Shown: one piece after another, positions 55,216-64,000 of the stretch
How the letters are laid out: each line of letters begins with the position of its first letter
How positions within the stretch are numbered: position 1 is the stretch's first letter
DNA from: Rhodanobacter sp. MP7CTX1
GTDB taxonomy: Bacteria; Pseudomonadota; Gammaproteobacteria; Xanthomonadales; Rhodanobacteraceae
Length of the DNA: 64,000 nucleotides
Reading direction: 5' to 3'
Assembly (NCBI RefSeq): GCF_014205795.1
Contig: NZ_JACHCN010000001.1
Span: 310,001-374,000 of the forward strand
Notes under the pieces: model-generated
The model's database searches: none
The model's input: the letters and a program-made list of their open reading frames with translations, nothing else
What the model was told of the DNA's origin: nothing
Program-made: the position numbers and the translations under genes

Positions 55216-55935
55216 TCAAAAGGACCGTGAAATCGTCGCGACCCAGGGCGAGGCGTTCATGGCGGCCCATTGCCGCTGCGTTGCGGGGTCGGCCATGATG
55301 CGATCGAGTTCGACCTGCCAGGGACCATTGCTCCACAATAGCCCTGCATGGCCATAGCCGTGAAGGCCCGAGTGGTCGGAGTCGCGATAGCTCGAGTAAC
55401 CGTTGCGGTACCGGGTATAGGGTGCAGGGATGGGTTGGGACACACCGACCCCGGCGGAAAGCGAGAAATGCCACGCCAATGGCCAATGGAAACTGAGATC
55501 GGTGGCGCCACTCAGCTGGTGCTCCCTGGCGCCCAGGGAGTCGATGGCCGACAGACCAACGGTCAACACATCCCGATAGGTCCAGTGGATCCCCGCTTCG
55601 GCTCGATCAGAGGCTCTTGAGCCGTTTTCGCCTGGATATCGGTAGTAAAGCACGCTCGCTTGCATCTGCCAGTCGCTGGAAAGCGACCAGTCGCGGGATG
55701 CCTGAACGAGGGCTTCTACAAGGCGGCCCGGTGAGCGTAGCTCGGTGCTCCCCGACAGACCCAGCGACCAGCCCGTCGCCGAAGTCAAGGAGACCGCTCC
55801 CTGCAAGATGGGTGTATTGCCGGTAATCGCCTGACCCCGGTCAAACAGCCCCGAGCTAAGTGCTGCGGCTCCGTTGAAGGTTGTCGATTGGGCATGAATA
55901 GGGGTGGAAAGACATGCCGCAACGGCCACTGACAT
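55216..55935 (-). CDS. Outer-membrane barrel protein, TIGR02001-like
   Basis: About 239 residues, with an export-like start (MSVAVAACLSTPIHAQ) followed by alternating beta strands that begin GAAALSSGLFDRGQAIT. This is the TIGR02001 signature of a small proteobacterial outer-membrane barrel of unknown role. It ends with WVATISRSF, with terminal Phe. The ATG at 55935 gives a short signal peptide. The frame is open to 56052, and a longer start with the basic THRTR-type leader cannot be excluded. It is upstream of, and on the same strand as, the ECF sigma gene, separated by 77 bp. Confidence 0.6.
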   Translation of the reverse strand: MSVAVAACLSTPIHAQSTTFNGAAALSSGLFDRGQAITGNTPILQGAVSLTSATGWSLGLSGSTELRSPGRLVEALVQASRDWSLSSDWQMQASVLYYRYPGENGSRASDRAEAGIHWTYRDVLTVGLSAIDSLGAREHQLSGATDLSFHWPLAWHFSLSAGVGVSQPIPAPYTRYRNGYSSYRDSDHSGLHGYGHAGLLWSNGPWQVELDRIMADPATQRQWAAMNASPWVATISRSF

Positions 55936-56052
55936 GATGCCAAGGTGGACGCGGGTGACAGTAACCCCCGGAATGCCGCGGTCAGAATGATGCAGCCGGG
56001 CACGGTGACGACGCGGCCTGACTTTGAACCGGGGAGGGTGATGCTCCACCAT

Positions 56053-56425
56053 GGCGCTTACCTGTTTATGACGCGCGAAACCGCGCCGTGGGAGCAGGCA
56101 GAGTCACGTGAAGTGAGCTTGCCCTGGATTTCAATTCGTTGACCGTGGTCACGAGGTTACTAGCCACGCTCAATGGATCCGGCAGCGCGATTCGAGCCGA
56201 TACGGGCACGACGCAGTTCTAGCTGGAGTGTACCCGGGGTAGGCTGCACAGGGGCGGCCAGAGGGCGCTTCATTCTGGGCGCATTGCAGGGTTAGAAAAC
56301 TGCCCGCGCAACGGTTCCACGGGCATGGGCGACGCTTGCCTCAGCGCGGCGTGGGACTGCATTCCTGATCCTTGCGGGGTTGCTGAAGCGGCCGCTGCTG
56401 GCCCGCTCTTGGAGTTGTTGTCTGC
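56053..56425. other. Intergenic region, nothing recognised
   Basis: About 370 bp between the diheme cytochrome gene and the barrel gene. No terminator or operator was recognised; short frames only. Confidence 0.35.
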
Positions 56426-57133
56426 TCACTGAGTCGCGATGTAGGCCGACAGCGCCTGGATGTCCGCATCGCTTAGCGTCTTCGCTACGCCGTGCATGAT
56501 CAGTGCGTTGCTGGTGCCGCTACGTGCGCCGCTGCTGAAATCGCCCAGCGCCTTGGTCACGTAGATCGCGGATTGGCCGTGCAGTCGCGGGAAAGTCGAC
56601 CAGGGTGGCTGTGGCGCGTCGCTGGGGTACACCCGCGGTCCTTCTCCCGTCGGGCCATGGCAACCTTGGCAGGGTGGCACGCCCTGGGCTGGGTCGCCGC
56701 CAAGAAAGAGCTCTCCGCCGCGGGAGGTGGCATCGGCCAGTCCGGCGGGTTTGGCCGGGAGCGAGGCGTAATAGGTGGCCAGGTTGCGCATGTCTGCGTC
56801 GCTCAGCGCGGCGGCCTGTCCACTCATGATCGGGTCCTTGCGCTGGCCGTTCTTGAGCGTCTTCAATTGCACATAGAGATAGGTCGCCGACTGCCCGGCC
56901 AGGTTCGGAAAGTTTGGCGCGATGGCCACGCCGTGTGGCCCGTGGCAGGCCGCGCAGACAACGGATTTGGCCTGGCCGGCAGGAGCATCACCGGTGATCG
57001 GCTGTTGCTGGCGCAGGTCGGTCCATGCTGCCGGCCTAGGCGCCGAAGCGCCCTCAGCGGCGGCGGCGGGAAACATCGGCAGCCACAGCATGGCGGCTGT
57101 CAGCAGATGAAGAGAACGGTGCAGGGAAGACAT
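56426..57133 (-). CDS. Diheme cytochrome c (c4-like)
   Basis: A 235-residue periplasmic protein with a signal peptide ([12 protein letters not shown]) and two cytochrome c domains. Heme sites are C60-x2-C63-H64 ([11 protein letters not shown]) and C155-x2-C158-H159 ([15 protein letters not shown]). Likely axial Met ligands lie in [11 protein letters not shown] (M103) and [12 protein letters not shown] (M213). It should carry electrons between the inner-membrane chain and the decaheme protein. Its stop is on the same strand as, and 13 bp downstream of, the MtrB/PioB gene, making a three-gene operon. The c4-like assignment follows from the two-domain layout. Confidence 0.9.
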   Translation of the reverse strand: MSSLHRSLHLLTAAMLWLPMFPAAAAEGASAPRPAAWTDLRQQQPITGDAPAGQAKSVVCAACHGPHGVAIAPNFPNLAGQSATYLYVQLKTLKNGQRKDPIMSGQAAALSDADMRNLATYYASLPAKPAGLADATSRGGELFLGGDPAQGVPPCQGCHGPTGEGPRVYPSDAPQPPWSTFPRLHGQSAIYVTKALGDFSSGARSGTSNALIMHGVAKTLSDADIQALSAYIATQ

Positions 57134-57146
57134 CGCGGTATTCCCC

Positions 57147-59780
57147 TCAGAGTTTCACGGTCATGAAGACACCCACCAACAAGACATGCCAGTTCGGCAT
57201 CGGCCCCAACTCGGTGTAGACGCGGTTACCGACGACCAGATCGGCAGGTATGTCGAAGCCGGCGTAGTTCCAGTCGGCGTAGTTGCCCATCTCGTATTTG
57301 CCATACAGGCGCAAGTCCACTCTCTGAGTCAGCGTCAGATTCAGATTCCCGGTGAGCGTCTGCATGCGATAGACGTTGGTAGGGAAACTGTTGCCGATAT
57401 CCGCTGCGGTCAGGATCGGCAGATACACCGAGGAAATCGCCCCCAGGCTGGCGTAGTTGTAGCTGTTGAGCCCACGCGAATAGGTGTAGTCGTAGCTGAG
57501 ATCGAACTTCACGCGCGGCGAGAAGACGTGATTGAAATGCGCGCCGGCATCGATGTCGCGCTCGTTGTCCGTCGCCGTCCAGAAATTGGCAAACGGGAAA
57601 AACGGACCGCCGAATTGCGCATCGGTCTGTTCCGGCGAGGAAAAGGTCAGCGCCTCGTTGTCATTGACGTTGCCCTGCTTGAGCCGGGTCGATTCGATGC
57701 CCGCATGCGCGCTCATCGAGGTTGTTGCCGTCGGCTCCCAGTCCCAGGAGAAGTCGGCGCCGGTGGTGTCGTAGGACTGCCTCCCGATATCCGCCCCGTA
57801 GTGAAGGCGGTTGCCGTACAGCGTCGCGGTGAAGGTGGCCGTGGTTCCCAGCGGCTGGGTCAGGATCGCCTTGAGCTTGCTCGCGTCGAGGTTGCTCATG
57901 TCGTACATGTACATCTGCGCGACGGTGAACGCGGTATAGCCATTCACAGGCAGCACGTACCCCGGCTGGGAGGGCGAATACGCGTCGAGGTACGGATTGG
58001 AGTTGTAGGGGCCGCCTGTGCGCTTCTGATATTCATAGCTGAAACGCAAGGTGGCGTCGCCGAACGACTTGGTATCCCAGCCCAGCTTGAGGTGCTGGTC
58101 GTTGATATAGGTGCGTTCGCGCGGGCGCGGCGTCTCATAGTCGAGCAGGTAGCTCGCGCTCAGCGTGTTGTTCTGGTTGATCCGGTAGCTGCCACCCAGC
58201 TCGGTCTTGCGGTCGTCGTAGATGAAGGGAATGCTGGCGATCTGCGCGAAGTTCGACTGGTAGAGGGGACTGCCGGGCTGGAACAGTTCGCTCTCTCCCC
58301 CGGTTGCAAGCGGCTCTGCGCCGTTCTCGGGAACATAGCCGTACTGCCCGGTCAACGGGTTGTACGCGGTGTAGCGCGTCATATTGTCTTCATCGCGCTG
58401 GCGAAAGTTGAAGTGCCAGCTGAACTTCGCGGTGGGACGAAAATCCAGGCGCAGGTTGAGCAGACCGGTATCGATGCGCGCATCGCCATCCTGCTGTGAT
58501 AGCGCGGCCGTGGTGTTCCAGTTCGCGCAGGAGATGCCGGTCGTGCCGATGAACTGTCCGGTCGGGCAATACATTGGACTGAGCGGCGCCTGCAACGCAT
58601 CGTTTTGCCGCATGGTGCTGTAGGCCGCCGAGATGGAAAACTGGCCGTGCCAGAACGGCAGCGGATGCGAGGCCTCGAGTTTCACGTTGTAGTAGTTGTT
58701 GTCCGGCTCCAGCGACCAGGTGCCGCCGGTGATCACCGAGTTGGAGCCCGGTGTCACGGCAAACGGTATGGCGTAGTCCAGCGTGCTCTTGTTGTCGCGG
58801 AAGAACGAGCCGGTCATGGTGAAGTTGAACAGCCAGCCCGAGGCGCCGCCCTTGTTGCGCAGGCCAAGGTTGACGTCGGTAGTGGTGAAATCGACCGGCC
58901 GCACGGTGTCGTACTGGCCGCCGGAGGTGCCCGGAATGCTCGGCGTGCCCAAGCCTCCGGGCCCCGGAGTTGTGAAGAAATAGCTCAGATATTCCGGGCC
59001 GCCCCAATCGCGGTCACCCGTTTTGTGCTCGTTGGTAACGCCGGCGTAGCCGATCCAGTTTGTGGTCAGCGCGCTTTCCCAGCTGACACCCTCGCTCTGG
59101 CGCGTTACCCCCAAAGTCTGGCGTGGCCGGTTCGCCTCTACGGCCTGCACCTGGGCCGGTGTAGCGCCGGTGGCGAGACCATTGGGAAGGGTCAGATCAG
59201 TGGAACCCACACCATTCCACAGCGGATAAGCCGTCGTACTCAGGGTGTGCGGGATGTCCCGATAAAACGCCTCGATATGGTAGTCGCCGTAGCTGCCGGC
59301 GCGCAGGCGGTAGTACTGGTCCTGGCTGCTGATCCGGCTGCCGCGAAAGTCGACGTACTGGCCGGTCTTCTGGTTCAGCGCAGAGAACGCAAGCATGCTC
59401 AACACGGGGCCGTTCTTCCAGTCCGAATACATCTGGAAGAATTCGTCGTTGCGGTCGCCGCTGGCATGCATGTAGCCGAATTCGACCAGTCCAGAATAGA
59501 CCCAGTCTCCCGTGCCCAGCGGGGCCGCGTCAGGTATCTGGTGGGGATAGGGATAGAGCGCACCGGTCGGTGTCCGCATCTGGTTGGGATGCAGGTAGGA
59601 CATGCCGGCTGGATCCGGAGTGGCGAACGCTCCCCAGCCGGTGGGATCGAGGCTGTTGCCGAACTGCATGTTGCCGACGCGTTGACTGTCGCTGGCATCG
59701 GTCTGCGCCAGCAGCGGCAACGGGCCGACCAGGCCAAGTGTCAGGCCCAGCAGCGCAGTTAGAGGTTTACGCTTCAGCAT
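57147..59780 (-). CDS. MtrB/PioB-family decaheme-associated outer-membrane barrel
   Basis: An 877-residue barrel with a signal peptide ([18 protein letters not shown]). It has an N-terminal [18 protein letters not shown], then repeated beta-strand blocks such as [42 protein letters not shown] and [20 protein letters not shown]. The last strand ends with VGVFMTVKL. MtrB, PioB and MtoB form the sheath through which a decaheme cytochrome passes electrons across the outer membrane. A conserved CxxC found in Shewanella MtrB is not visible at the N-terminus. It is paired with the decaheme gene directly upstream (25 bp). It could be called mtoB, pioB or mtrB depending on the direction of electron flow. 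Confidence 0.92.
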   Translation of the reverse strand: MLKRKPLTALLGLTLGLVGPLPLLAQTDASDSQRVGNMQFGNSLDPTGWGAFATPDPAGMSYLHPNQMRTPTGALYPYPHQIPDAAPLGTGDWVYSGLVEFGYMHASGDRNDEFFQMYSDWKNGPVLSMLAFSALNQKTGQYVDFRGSRISSQDQYYRLRAGSYGDYHIEAFYRDIPHTLSTTAYPLWNGVGSTDLTLPNGLATGATPAQVQAVEANRPRQTLGVTRQSEGVSWESALTTNWIGYAGVTNEHKTGDRDWGGPEYLSYFFTTPGPGGLGTPSIPGTSGGQYDTVRPVDFTTTDVNLGLRNKGGASGWLFNFTMTGSFFRDNKSTLDYAIPFAVTPGSNSVITGGTWSLEPDNNYYNVKLEASHPLPFWHGQFSISAAYSTMRQNDALQAPLSPMYCPTGQFIGTTGISCANWNTTAALSQQDGDARIDTGLLNLRLDFRPTAKFSWHFNFRQRDEDNMTRYTAYNPLTGQYGYVPENGAEPLATGGESELFQPGSPLYQSNFAQIASIPFIYDDRKTELGGSYRINQNNTLSASYLLDYETPRPRERTYINDQHLKLGWDTKSFGDATLRFSYEYQKRTGGPYNSNPYLDAYSPSQPGYVLPVNGYTAFTVAQMYMYDMSNLDASKLKAILTQPLGTTATFTATLYGNRLHYGADIGRQSYDTTGADFSWDWEPTATTSMSAHAGIESTRLKQGNVNDNEALTFSSPEQTDAQFGGPFFPFANFWTATDNERDIDAGAHFNHVFSPRVKFDLSYDYTYSRGLNSYNYASLGAISSVYLPILTAADIGNSFPTNVYRMQTLTGNLNLTLTQRVDLRLYGKYEMGNYADWNYAGFDIPADLVVGNRVYTELGPMPNWHVLLVGVFMTVKL

Positions 59781-59805
59781 CTCTCCGCCCCTCGCCGATG
59801 GCGGG

Positions 59806-61011
59806 TCACTGGTGGAACATCGCGCCGTTGGGGTTGTTCGAGCCGTGGATGTTGCTGTGGCAGGTCAGGCAGCTGCGACCCATCACGCGCTCGTCCGGCG
59901 CCAGTCCGTTGCGCAGGTTCTGACGCGTCAGCAGATCGTTGGGGTGGTTGTTGTTCGTGTGGCACTGCTGACACAGCATCGGCATCGGCAGCACCAGCAG
60001 GTTTTCCTGGTTCGAGCCGTGCGGGGTGTGGCAGTTGAGGCAGTTCTCAGCCACCGGTGCGTGTTCGAACAGGAACGGACCGCGCTTCTCGGCATGACAG
60101 GTTTGGCAGGTCTCGTTGACGCTGTCGGTCTTCAGCAGCGGCTTGGTGATGCTGCCGTGCGGGTTGTGGCAGTCAACGCAGGAGATTTGTCCTTCCGGCA
60201 GCGGCATGTGCGAACGGCGGTTGAACTGGGCGCGGATATCCTGGTGGCAAGTCGCGCACACCTGGTTGATCGATTCGTTCGCCAGAACGCCTTCGGCCGA
60301 CAAGCGAGCCATCGGGTTGTGGCAGTCGGTGCACAACACCCCGCGCTCCTGGTGCACCGAGCCGAGCCAGTGCTGCCGCGCGCCGCCGACGTGGCAGCTC
60401 AGACAGACGTGCGTCTGGGTTTCGGCGGGGGTCTTGGAATCATGAGTGAAGGCGATGATCAGGCCCGGGGCCGCGGCGTTCTTCGCGTGCTCCGAGCCGG
60501 GGCCATGACAGGTCTCGCAAGAGCCTTGCGGTCCAGCGCTTGCACTACCACTAGCGCGGAACGAGGCCACGTGCAGGCTGTGCGAAGCCTGGGTGTCTTC
60601 CAGCGTGTGGCAGGCGACGCAGCTCTTCGCGCCGATCGGATCTGCGTTCGGCGCCAGTGGGTTCTGCGGAATCGACGCCCCGTCGAACGGCGTGGCGTGG
60701 CCTTCGTCGAACGCGCTCGTGCGCATGTCGCTGTGCACCGATGTCCCGGCATCCATGTCGGTGGGTGGCAGCATACGTGCGATGTCACTTTCGGTCAGGG
60801 GAGCGGACGGTTGATGAGTGGGAGGCTGGCCGGCGTTCGCGCTGTCGCTTTGCTGTGCATGCACGCTTGACGACCACAGCAACACGCCACCAAGAGTGGT
60901 CATCACCGCGAGCAGCACCATCAGCGACAGGGCAATCACACCCGTCGCTCGACGAGCTCTATTCCTGTCCAGGATACGTTTGCGCGTTGCCGCCATCCAG
61001 CCGATCCCCAT
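59806..61011 (-). CDS. Decaheme c-type cytochrome (MtrA/DmsE/PioA family)
   Basis: A 401-residue periplasmic cytochrome with an uncleaved or long signal region (IALSLMVLLAVMTTLGGVLL) and exactly ten CxxCH motifs. In order, these are CVACH, CETCH, CLSCH, CTDCH, CATCH, CVDCH, CQTCH, CLNCH, CQQCH and CLTCH. Distal His residues such as GSVHQ, HMPLP and HGSN appear between them, as in bis-His MtrA. It extends into the MtrB-type barrel to conduct electrons through the outer membrane. GGAGGA lies four bases before the ATG at 61011. No outer-surface cytochrome (MtrC) gene follows, which resembles the Fe(II)-oxidising PioAB/MtoAB layout. Confidence 0.94.
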   Translation of the reverse strand: MGIGWMAATRKRILDRNRARRATGVIALSLMVLLAVMTTLGGVLLWSSSVHAQQSDSANAGQPPTHQPSAPLTESDIARMLPPTDMDAGTSVHSDMRTSAFDEGHATPFDGASIPQNPLAPNADPIGAKSCVACHTLEDTQASHSLHVASFRASGSASAGPQGSCETCHGPGSEHAKNAAAPGLIIAFTHDSKTPAETQTHVCLSCHVGGARQHWLGSVHQERGVLCTDCHNPMARLSAEGVLANESINQVCATCHQDIRAQFNRRSHMPLPEGQISCVDCHNPHGSITKPLLKTDSVNETCQTCHAEKRGPFLFEHAPVAENCLNCHTPHGSNQENLLVLPMPMLCQQCHTNNNHPNDLLTRQNLRNGLAPDERVMGRSCLTCHSNIHGSNNPNGAMFHQ

Positions 61012-61348
61012 GCATCCTCCATGGCTTGCTTTCGTACCTACGTAGCGAGGCTCGCGCGCTTGATGCTGTGGAGCCCAGTCCATCTGGGTGCCAGTTAGGT
61101 CATGAAAGGTTGCATCCCAAGTGGATCGGGTTCGGCTACCTGCTTGCCGATGCTCACGCGTTTCGAAGGCGCAGACCGAGAAGTCATGGACGCGACTATC
61201 GCGCCCAACTTCGGCGAAAGCGGGCTGCCTCTCATCCGAGGCGCAGTCGGCGCTTCTGCCGTTGCAGAATCCGGCGCAACCTTTCCATGCCGACCTGGCA
61301 CTCAAACACGTGGGGCGCATTCCAAGAATCTACGGCCAGGCCTAAAAC
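61012..61348. other. Divergent promoter region
   Basis: About 340 bp between the decaheme gene (minus) and the ketoisomerase gene (plus). It should contain both promoters. The decaheme frame continues open to 61320, but without family features. No operator was recognised. Confidence 0.4.
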
Positions 61349-61786
61349 ATGGAAATCGAACGAGTCCAGCTGCAGAGGCATGGTGACAACCGCGGCATGC
61401 TCATCGCATTGGAAGAGAATCGCAACGTACCCTTCGTCATCCGGCGCGTGTATTACATATTCGCCACGCAGAATGACGTGCATCGGGGTAAGCACGCACA
61501 CCGTCATCTCCATCAACTGGCGGTAGCGGTGCGGGGCTCCGTCACCTTTTTGCTGGATGACGGCAGCGGAGCTGCCGAGGTCGTGCTCAACGATCCGTCG
61601 CAAGGACTGATGCTCGGTCGCATGGTGTGGCGCGAGCTATACGATTTCAGCGACGATTGCGTGCTGATGGTGCTGGCAGACCAGCTGTACGATCAGAGCG
61701 ATTACATCACCGACTACGCCGATTTCCTGCGCGAGGTCAGCGGCTCCATGCGGCTGGAGGACATGGCAGCATGTCAAAGCGGCTAG
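61349..61786 (+). CDS. dTDP-4-oxo-6-deoxyglucose 3,4-ketoisomerase (FdtA/QdtA-like)
   Basis: A 145-residue cupin enzyme. It has RGMLIALEENRNVPFVIRRV, then the catalytic HRGKHAHRHLHQL and a VRGSVTFLLDDG barrel strand, closing with RELYDFSDDCVLMVLAD. Relatives move the keto group of dTDP-4-keto-6-deoxyglucose from C4 to C3 on the way to Fuc3NAc or Qui3NAc in O-antigens. The product isomer cannot be told by eye. Its end overlaps the acyltransferase gene by 16 bases, so the two are translationally coupled. It opens a surface-polysaccharide cluster. Confidence 0.92.
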   Translation: MEIERVQLQRHGDNRGMLIALEENRNVPFVIRRVYYIFATQNDVHRGKHAHRHLHQLAVAVRGSVTFLLDDGSGAAEVVLNDPSQGLMLGRMVWRELYDFSDDCVLMVLADQLYDQSDYITDYADFLREVSGSMRLEDMAACQSG

Positions 61787-62436
61787 TCCTGATCGGAGCG
61801 GGCGAGTTCGCGCAGATCGCCTGCGAATACTTCGAACACGATAGCGATTATGACGTGGTGGCTTTCAGTGTCGAGCGCGAATATCTCGCGCAGCCGACGC
61901 TGGCGGATCGTCCCGTGGTGGCCTACGAGACGTTGGAGACACATTACCCGCCGGCCGATGTCGACGTGTTTGTGGCTATCCCGTCCAGTCAGCTCAATCG
62001 CCTGCGCACGCGCTTTTACCTGGATATGAAGCGCAGGGGCTACCGGCTCGCCACCTATGTCAGCACGCGCGCTTTCGTGTGGCGCAATGCCGAGCTGGGC
62101 GAAAACTGCTTCATTTTCGAAGGCAACGTTATCCAGCCGTTCGTGCGCATCGGCAACAACTGCGTTCTCTGGAGCGGCAATCACGTAGGGCATCGCACGG
62201 TCGTGCACGACAACGTGTTTGTCGCCTCGCACGCGGTCATCTCCGGCTATTGCGAAATCGGCGAGAACAGCTTCATCGGTGTGAACTCCACGTTCAACGA
62301 TCACGTGAAGGTGGCGCCTGACAATGTCATCGGCTCCGGCGCGCTGGTCACGCGTGACACCGAGCCGGGGCGAGTCTACGTCGGTTCGCCGGCCCACGCA
62401 GTGCCGAACAGATCCAGCCTCGAAGTGAGGCTTTGA
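61771..62436 (+). CDS. Hexapeptide-repeat acyltransferase (NeuD/FdtC-like)
   Basis: A 221-residue protein. A Rossmann-like N-terminus (VLIGAGEFAQIACEYFEHD) is followed by a left-handed beta helix of hexapeptide repeats from about residue 105: LGENCFIFEGNVIQPFVRIG (in parts), VGHRTVVHDNVFVASHAVIS, IGENSFIGVNST and DNVIGSGALVTRD. His in VGHRT is the likely catalytic base. It would acetylate an amino-sugar nucleotide such as dTDP-Fuc3N, in line with the upstream ketoisomerase. The start at 61771 has GGAGG about ten bases upstream. An aminotransferase, needed between the two steps, must lie outside the window. Confidence 0.9.
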   Translation: MSKRLVLIGAGEFAQIACEYFEHDSDYDVVAFSVEREYLAQPTLADRPVVAYETLETHYPPADVDVFVAIPSSQLNRLRTRFYLDMKRRGYRLATYVSTRAFVWRNAELGENCFIFEGNVIQPFVRIGNNCVLWSGNHVGHRTVVHDNVFVASHAVISGYCEIGENSFIGVNSTFNDHVKVAPDNVIGSGALVTRDTEPGRVYVGSPAHAVPNRSSLEVRL

Positions 62437-62443
62437 AGGGCGC

Positions 62444-63397
62444 ATGTTCGAATGGACCAAGCAAGGGCTGGTATTCGAAACCGCGCGACATGGCGTGGGC
62501 GGCTGGATGCGTCATTCGGCGCTTACGCCGACTCCGTATCGCATCGACGATGAGCTCATCCGTGTCTATGCGGGTTTTCGCGATGCCGATGGTGTCAGCC
62601 GCATCGGCTACGTCGACGTGCGGGCGGACAACCCTGAGGCTATCGTGCGCGTCAGCGCCGAACCGGTGCTCGATATCGGACGGGGCGGCTGCTTCGACGA
62701 CAATGGCGTGATCCTGGGCGATATCGTCGATGCGCCGGGCGGCCTGCATTTGTTCTATGTCGGTTTCCAGCGTGTGGCCAAGGCCAAGTTCCTGGCGTTT
62801 ACCGGTCTGGCTGTTTCCACCGATGGCGGCGATCATTTCCGGCGCGTGCAGGAAACGCCGATCCTGGATCGCGCGCCCGGTCGCAGCACCATCGGTGCGG
62901 TGCATTCGGTCATCTACGAAAACGGCCGCTGGCGCATCTGGTATGCCGTTGGCGACGATTGGGAAACCATCGGTGACCAACCTTTTCCGCGTTACCACAT
63001 CCGCTATGTGGAGACGGGCGATCTGAGTGACATACCGCGCAACGACCATGTCTGCCTGCTACCCCGCGGCAGCGAGTATCGAATCGGCCGGCCGCGCGTG
63101 TATCGGTTCGGCGGCAAGTACGTCATGTACTTCACTCGAGGAAATGTCACCGGCGAATACTTTCCCGGCGTGGCGTATAGCGACGACGGTATCCGATGGG
63201 AGCGCCACGACGAGGCGCTGGGTATGACGCTGTCCGCCAGTGGCTGGGATTCGCGGGTCATCTGTTATCCCGCGCTGATCCGCCGACGCGACAAGCTGCT
63301 GATGTTCTACAACGGCAACGACATGGGGCACGATGGATTCGGCGTGGCCGAGGTCGGCTTCGATGGCTTCGACGGTGATACGAATGTTCACGGTTAG
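62444..63397 (+). CDS. GH43/GH130-like five-bladed beta-propeller protein
   Basis: A 317-residue soluble protein with propeller blade motifs: HSALTPTPYRIDDELIRVYAGFRD (in parts), FDDNGVILGDIVDAPGGLHLFYVG, GAVHSVIYENGRWRIWYAVG, YRFGGKYVMYFTRGN and YNGNDMGHDGFGVAEV. The fold is shared by GH43, GH62, GH32 and GH130 enzymes and by related sugar-processing proteins. Catalytic acids cannot be assigned by eye. It starts 7 bp after the acyltransferase and overlaps the next gene by 14 bases, so it is part of the polysaccharide operon. It may modify or recognise the glycan. Confidence 0.8.
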   Translation: MFEWTKQGLVFETARHGVGGWMRHSALTPTPYRIDDELIRVYAGFRDADGVSRIGYVDVRADNPEAIVRVSAEPVLDIGRGGCFDDNGVILGDIVDAPGGLHLFYVGFQRVAKAKFLAFTGLAVSTDGGDHFRRVQETPILDRAPGRSTIGAVHSVIYENGRWRIWYAVGDDWETIGDQPFPRYHIRYVETGDLSDIPRNDHVCLLPRGSEYRIGRPRVYRFGGKYVMYFTRGNVTGEYFPGVAYSDDGIRWERHDEALGMTLSASGWDSRVICYPALIRRRDKLLMFYNGNDMGHDGFGVAEVGFDGFDGDTNVHG

Positions 63398-64000
63398 GCC
63401 CTACGCCGAGGCCGACGCAAACGACTGGGATGCACTGGTCGAGTGCTCCCGCAACGGCAACCTGCTGCATCGACGTGGCTACATGGATTACCACGCGAGC
63501 CGCTTCGTCGACCGGTCGCTGATGGTCGAGCGCAAAGGCGAGGTCGTGGCGGTCTTCCCCGCGAATATTCGCGAGAACCTGGTGATCAGCCACGGCGGCC
63601 TTACCTATGCCGGACTGATAATGGCGCAAGCCTTGCGCGCCGAAGCGACGCTTGCGGTGTTTGAGCAGATTGGCAGCCACTATCGCGCGCTCGGCGTGGA
63701 ACGCGTCATCTACAAAGCGGTGCCGCATGTGTTTCATGCCTATCCCGCCGAAGAGGATCTGTTTGCCTTGCATCGGCTTGGCGCGCAACTGAAGCGTCGC
63801 GATCTTTCCTCGGTCATCGCCTTGCAGGAAACATTTCATTTCACGCAGGGGCGCAGGCATTCCATCGACAAGGCCGGGAGGGCCGGCATCCAATGGCAGG
63901 CCGGCGCCGATCCGGCGGCTTTTCACGGATTGCTGTCGGAGGTGCTGGGCAAGCACGACGCCGTGCCGACCCACAGCCTGGCGGAGTTGCGCCTGCTGCA
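63384..64000 (+). CDS. GNAT/FemAB-like acyltransferase, 5' part (runs off window)
   Basis: An open frame from ATG 63384 reaches the right edge without a stop (205 complete codons). It starts MFTVRPYAEADANDWDALVE, with NGNLLHRRGYMDYHASRF typical of the N-terminal part of GNAT/FemAB-type proteins found in O-antigen clusters. AVFPANIREN and SHGGLTYAGLIM follow, plus a second-domain start near residue 155 (FTQGRRHSIDKAGRAGIQWQ). The blocks HGGLTYGG and RR-xS-I-x-KA recur in such proteins. It overlaps the propeller gene by 14 bases. Its product likely N-acylates an amino sugar. The C-terminus is not visible. Confidence 0.85.
   Translation, partial: MFTVRPYAEADANDWDALVECSRNGNLLHRRGYMDYHASRFVDRSLMVERKGEVVAVFPANIRENLVISHGGLTYAGLIMAQALRAEATLAVFEQIGSHYRALGVERVIYKAVPHVFHAYPAEEDLFALHRLGAQLKRRDLSSVIALQETFHFTQGRRHSIDKAGRAGIQWQAGADPAAFHGLLSEVLGKHDAVPTHSLAELRLL

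Noticed and set aside
57186..59762. Two long plus-strand frames (437 and 385 codons)
   Set aside because: Both lie antisense to the MtrB/PioB barrel gene and have Arg/Val-rich, non-family translations.

Overview
The window is 64 kb of GC-rich (roughly 60% by eye) chromosomal DNA from a gammaproteobacterium, most likely a Xanthomonadales member near Rhodanobacteraceae (Dyella/Rhodanobacter/Luteibacter type). This rests on the XAC0095-type small protein, the TonB-dependent receptor plus GH92 sugar-uptake pair, and the general gene content. It is inferred from protein families, because no rRNA or other marker gene is present. No complete insertion sequence, prophage, CRISPR array, rRNA or intact tRNA was seen.

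Region 1 (1-15.4 kb) is an accessory energy module. It holds the end of acetate kinase, a phosphoketolase and a complete N-type (AtpDCQRBEFAG) rotary ATPase operon. A GH144/glucoamylase-like protein, two Crp/Fnr-type regulators, an alcohol dehydrogenase and a small protein follow. A scar fuses the remnants of a P-type cation ATPase and a PRC-barrel protein head to head. Phosphoketolase plus acetate kinase would make ATP from acetyl phosphate, and the N-ATPase would couple ATP to an ion gradient.

Region 2 (15.9-23 kb) carries an oleate hydratase, an orphan DUF4157 protein, small Xanthomonadales-type proteins and a PqqU-like TonB receptor. Region 3 (23.3-29.1 kb) is an EmrAB-type tripartite efflux locus in partial decay. 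Intact emrB, outer-membrane factor and emrA genes are interleaved with a degraded marR, a C-terminal scrap of a second emrB and an internally deleted second outer-membrane factor.

Region 4 (29.4-42.3 kb) contains a VOC protein and a carbohydrate locus (GH92 alpha-mannosidase and TonB receptor). Three copies of a LacI-like palindromic operator lie upstream of these two genes. Next come an RMD1/DUF155 membrane protein, a secreted phospholipase-D-like protein, and a divergent PAS histidine kinase and single-domain receiver. Region 5 (42.5-46.6 kb) is an ECF41 sigma-factor neighbourhood (cupin, AhpD-like, LysR and NmrA-like proteins) with two sequence matches to the ECF41 promoter.

Region 6 (46.6-56 kb) has an AI-2E-family permease, a MscS channel with a cyclic-nucleotide-binding domain, an SGNH hydrolase and FolE2. 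It also has an ECF sigma/anti-sigma/subtilase operon in which the anti-sigma factor seems to carry a protease-prodomain-like domain. Region 7 (56.4-61 kb) encodes a porin-cytochrome conduit (MtrA/DmsE-type decaheme cytochrome, MtrB/PioB barrel, diheme cytochrome c) for electron transfer across the outer membrane. Region 8 (61.3-64 kb) is the start of a surface-polysaccharide cluster: an FdtA/QdtA ketoisomerase, a hexapeptide acyltransferase, a five-bladed-propeller glycosidase-like protein and a truncated GNAT/FemAB-type acyltransferase.
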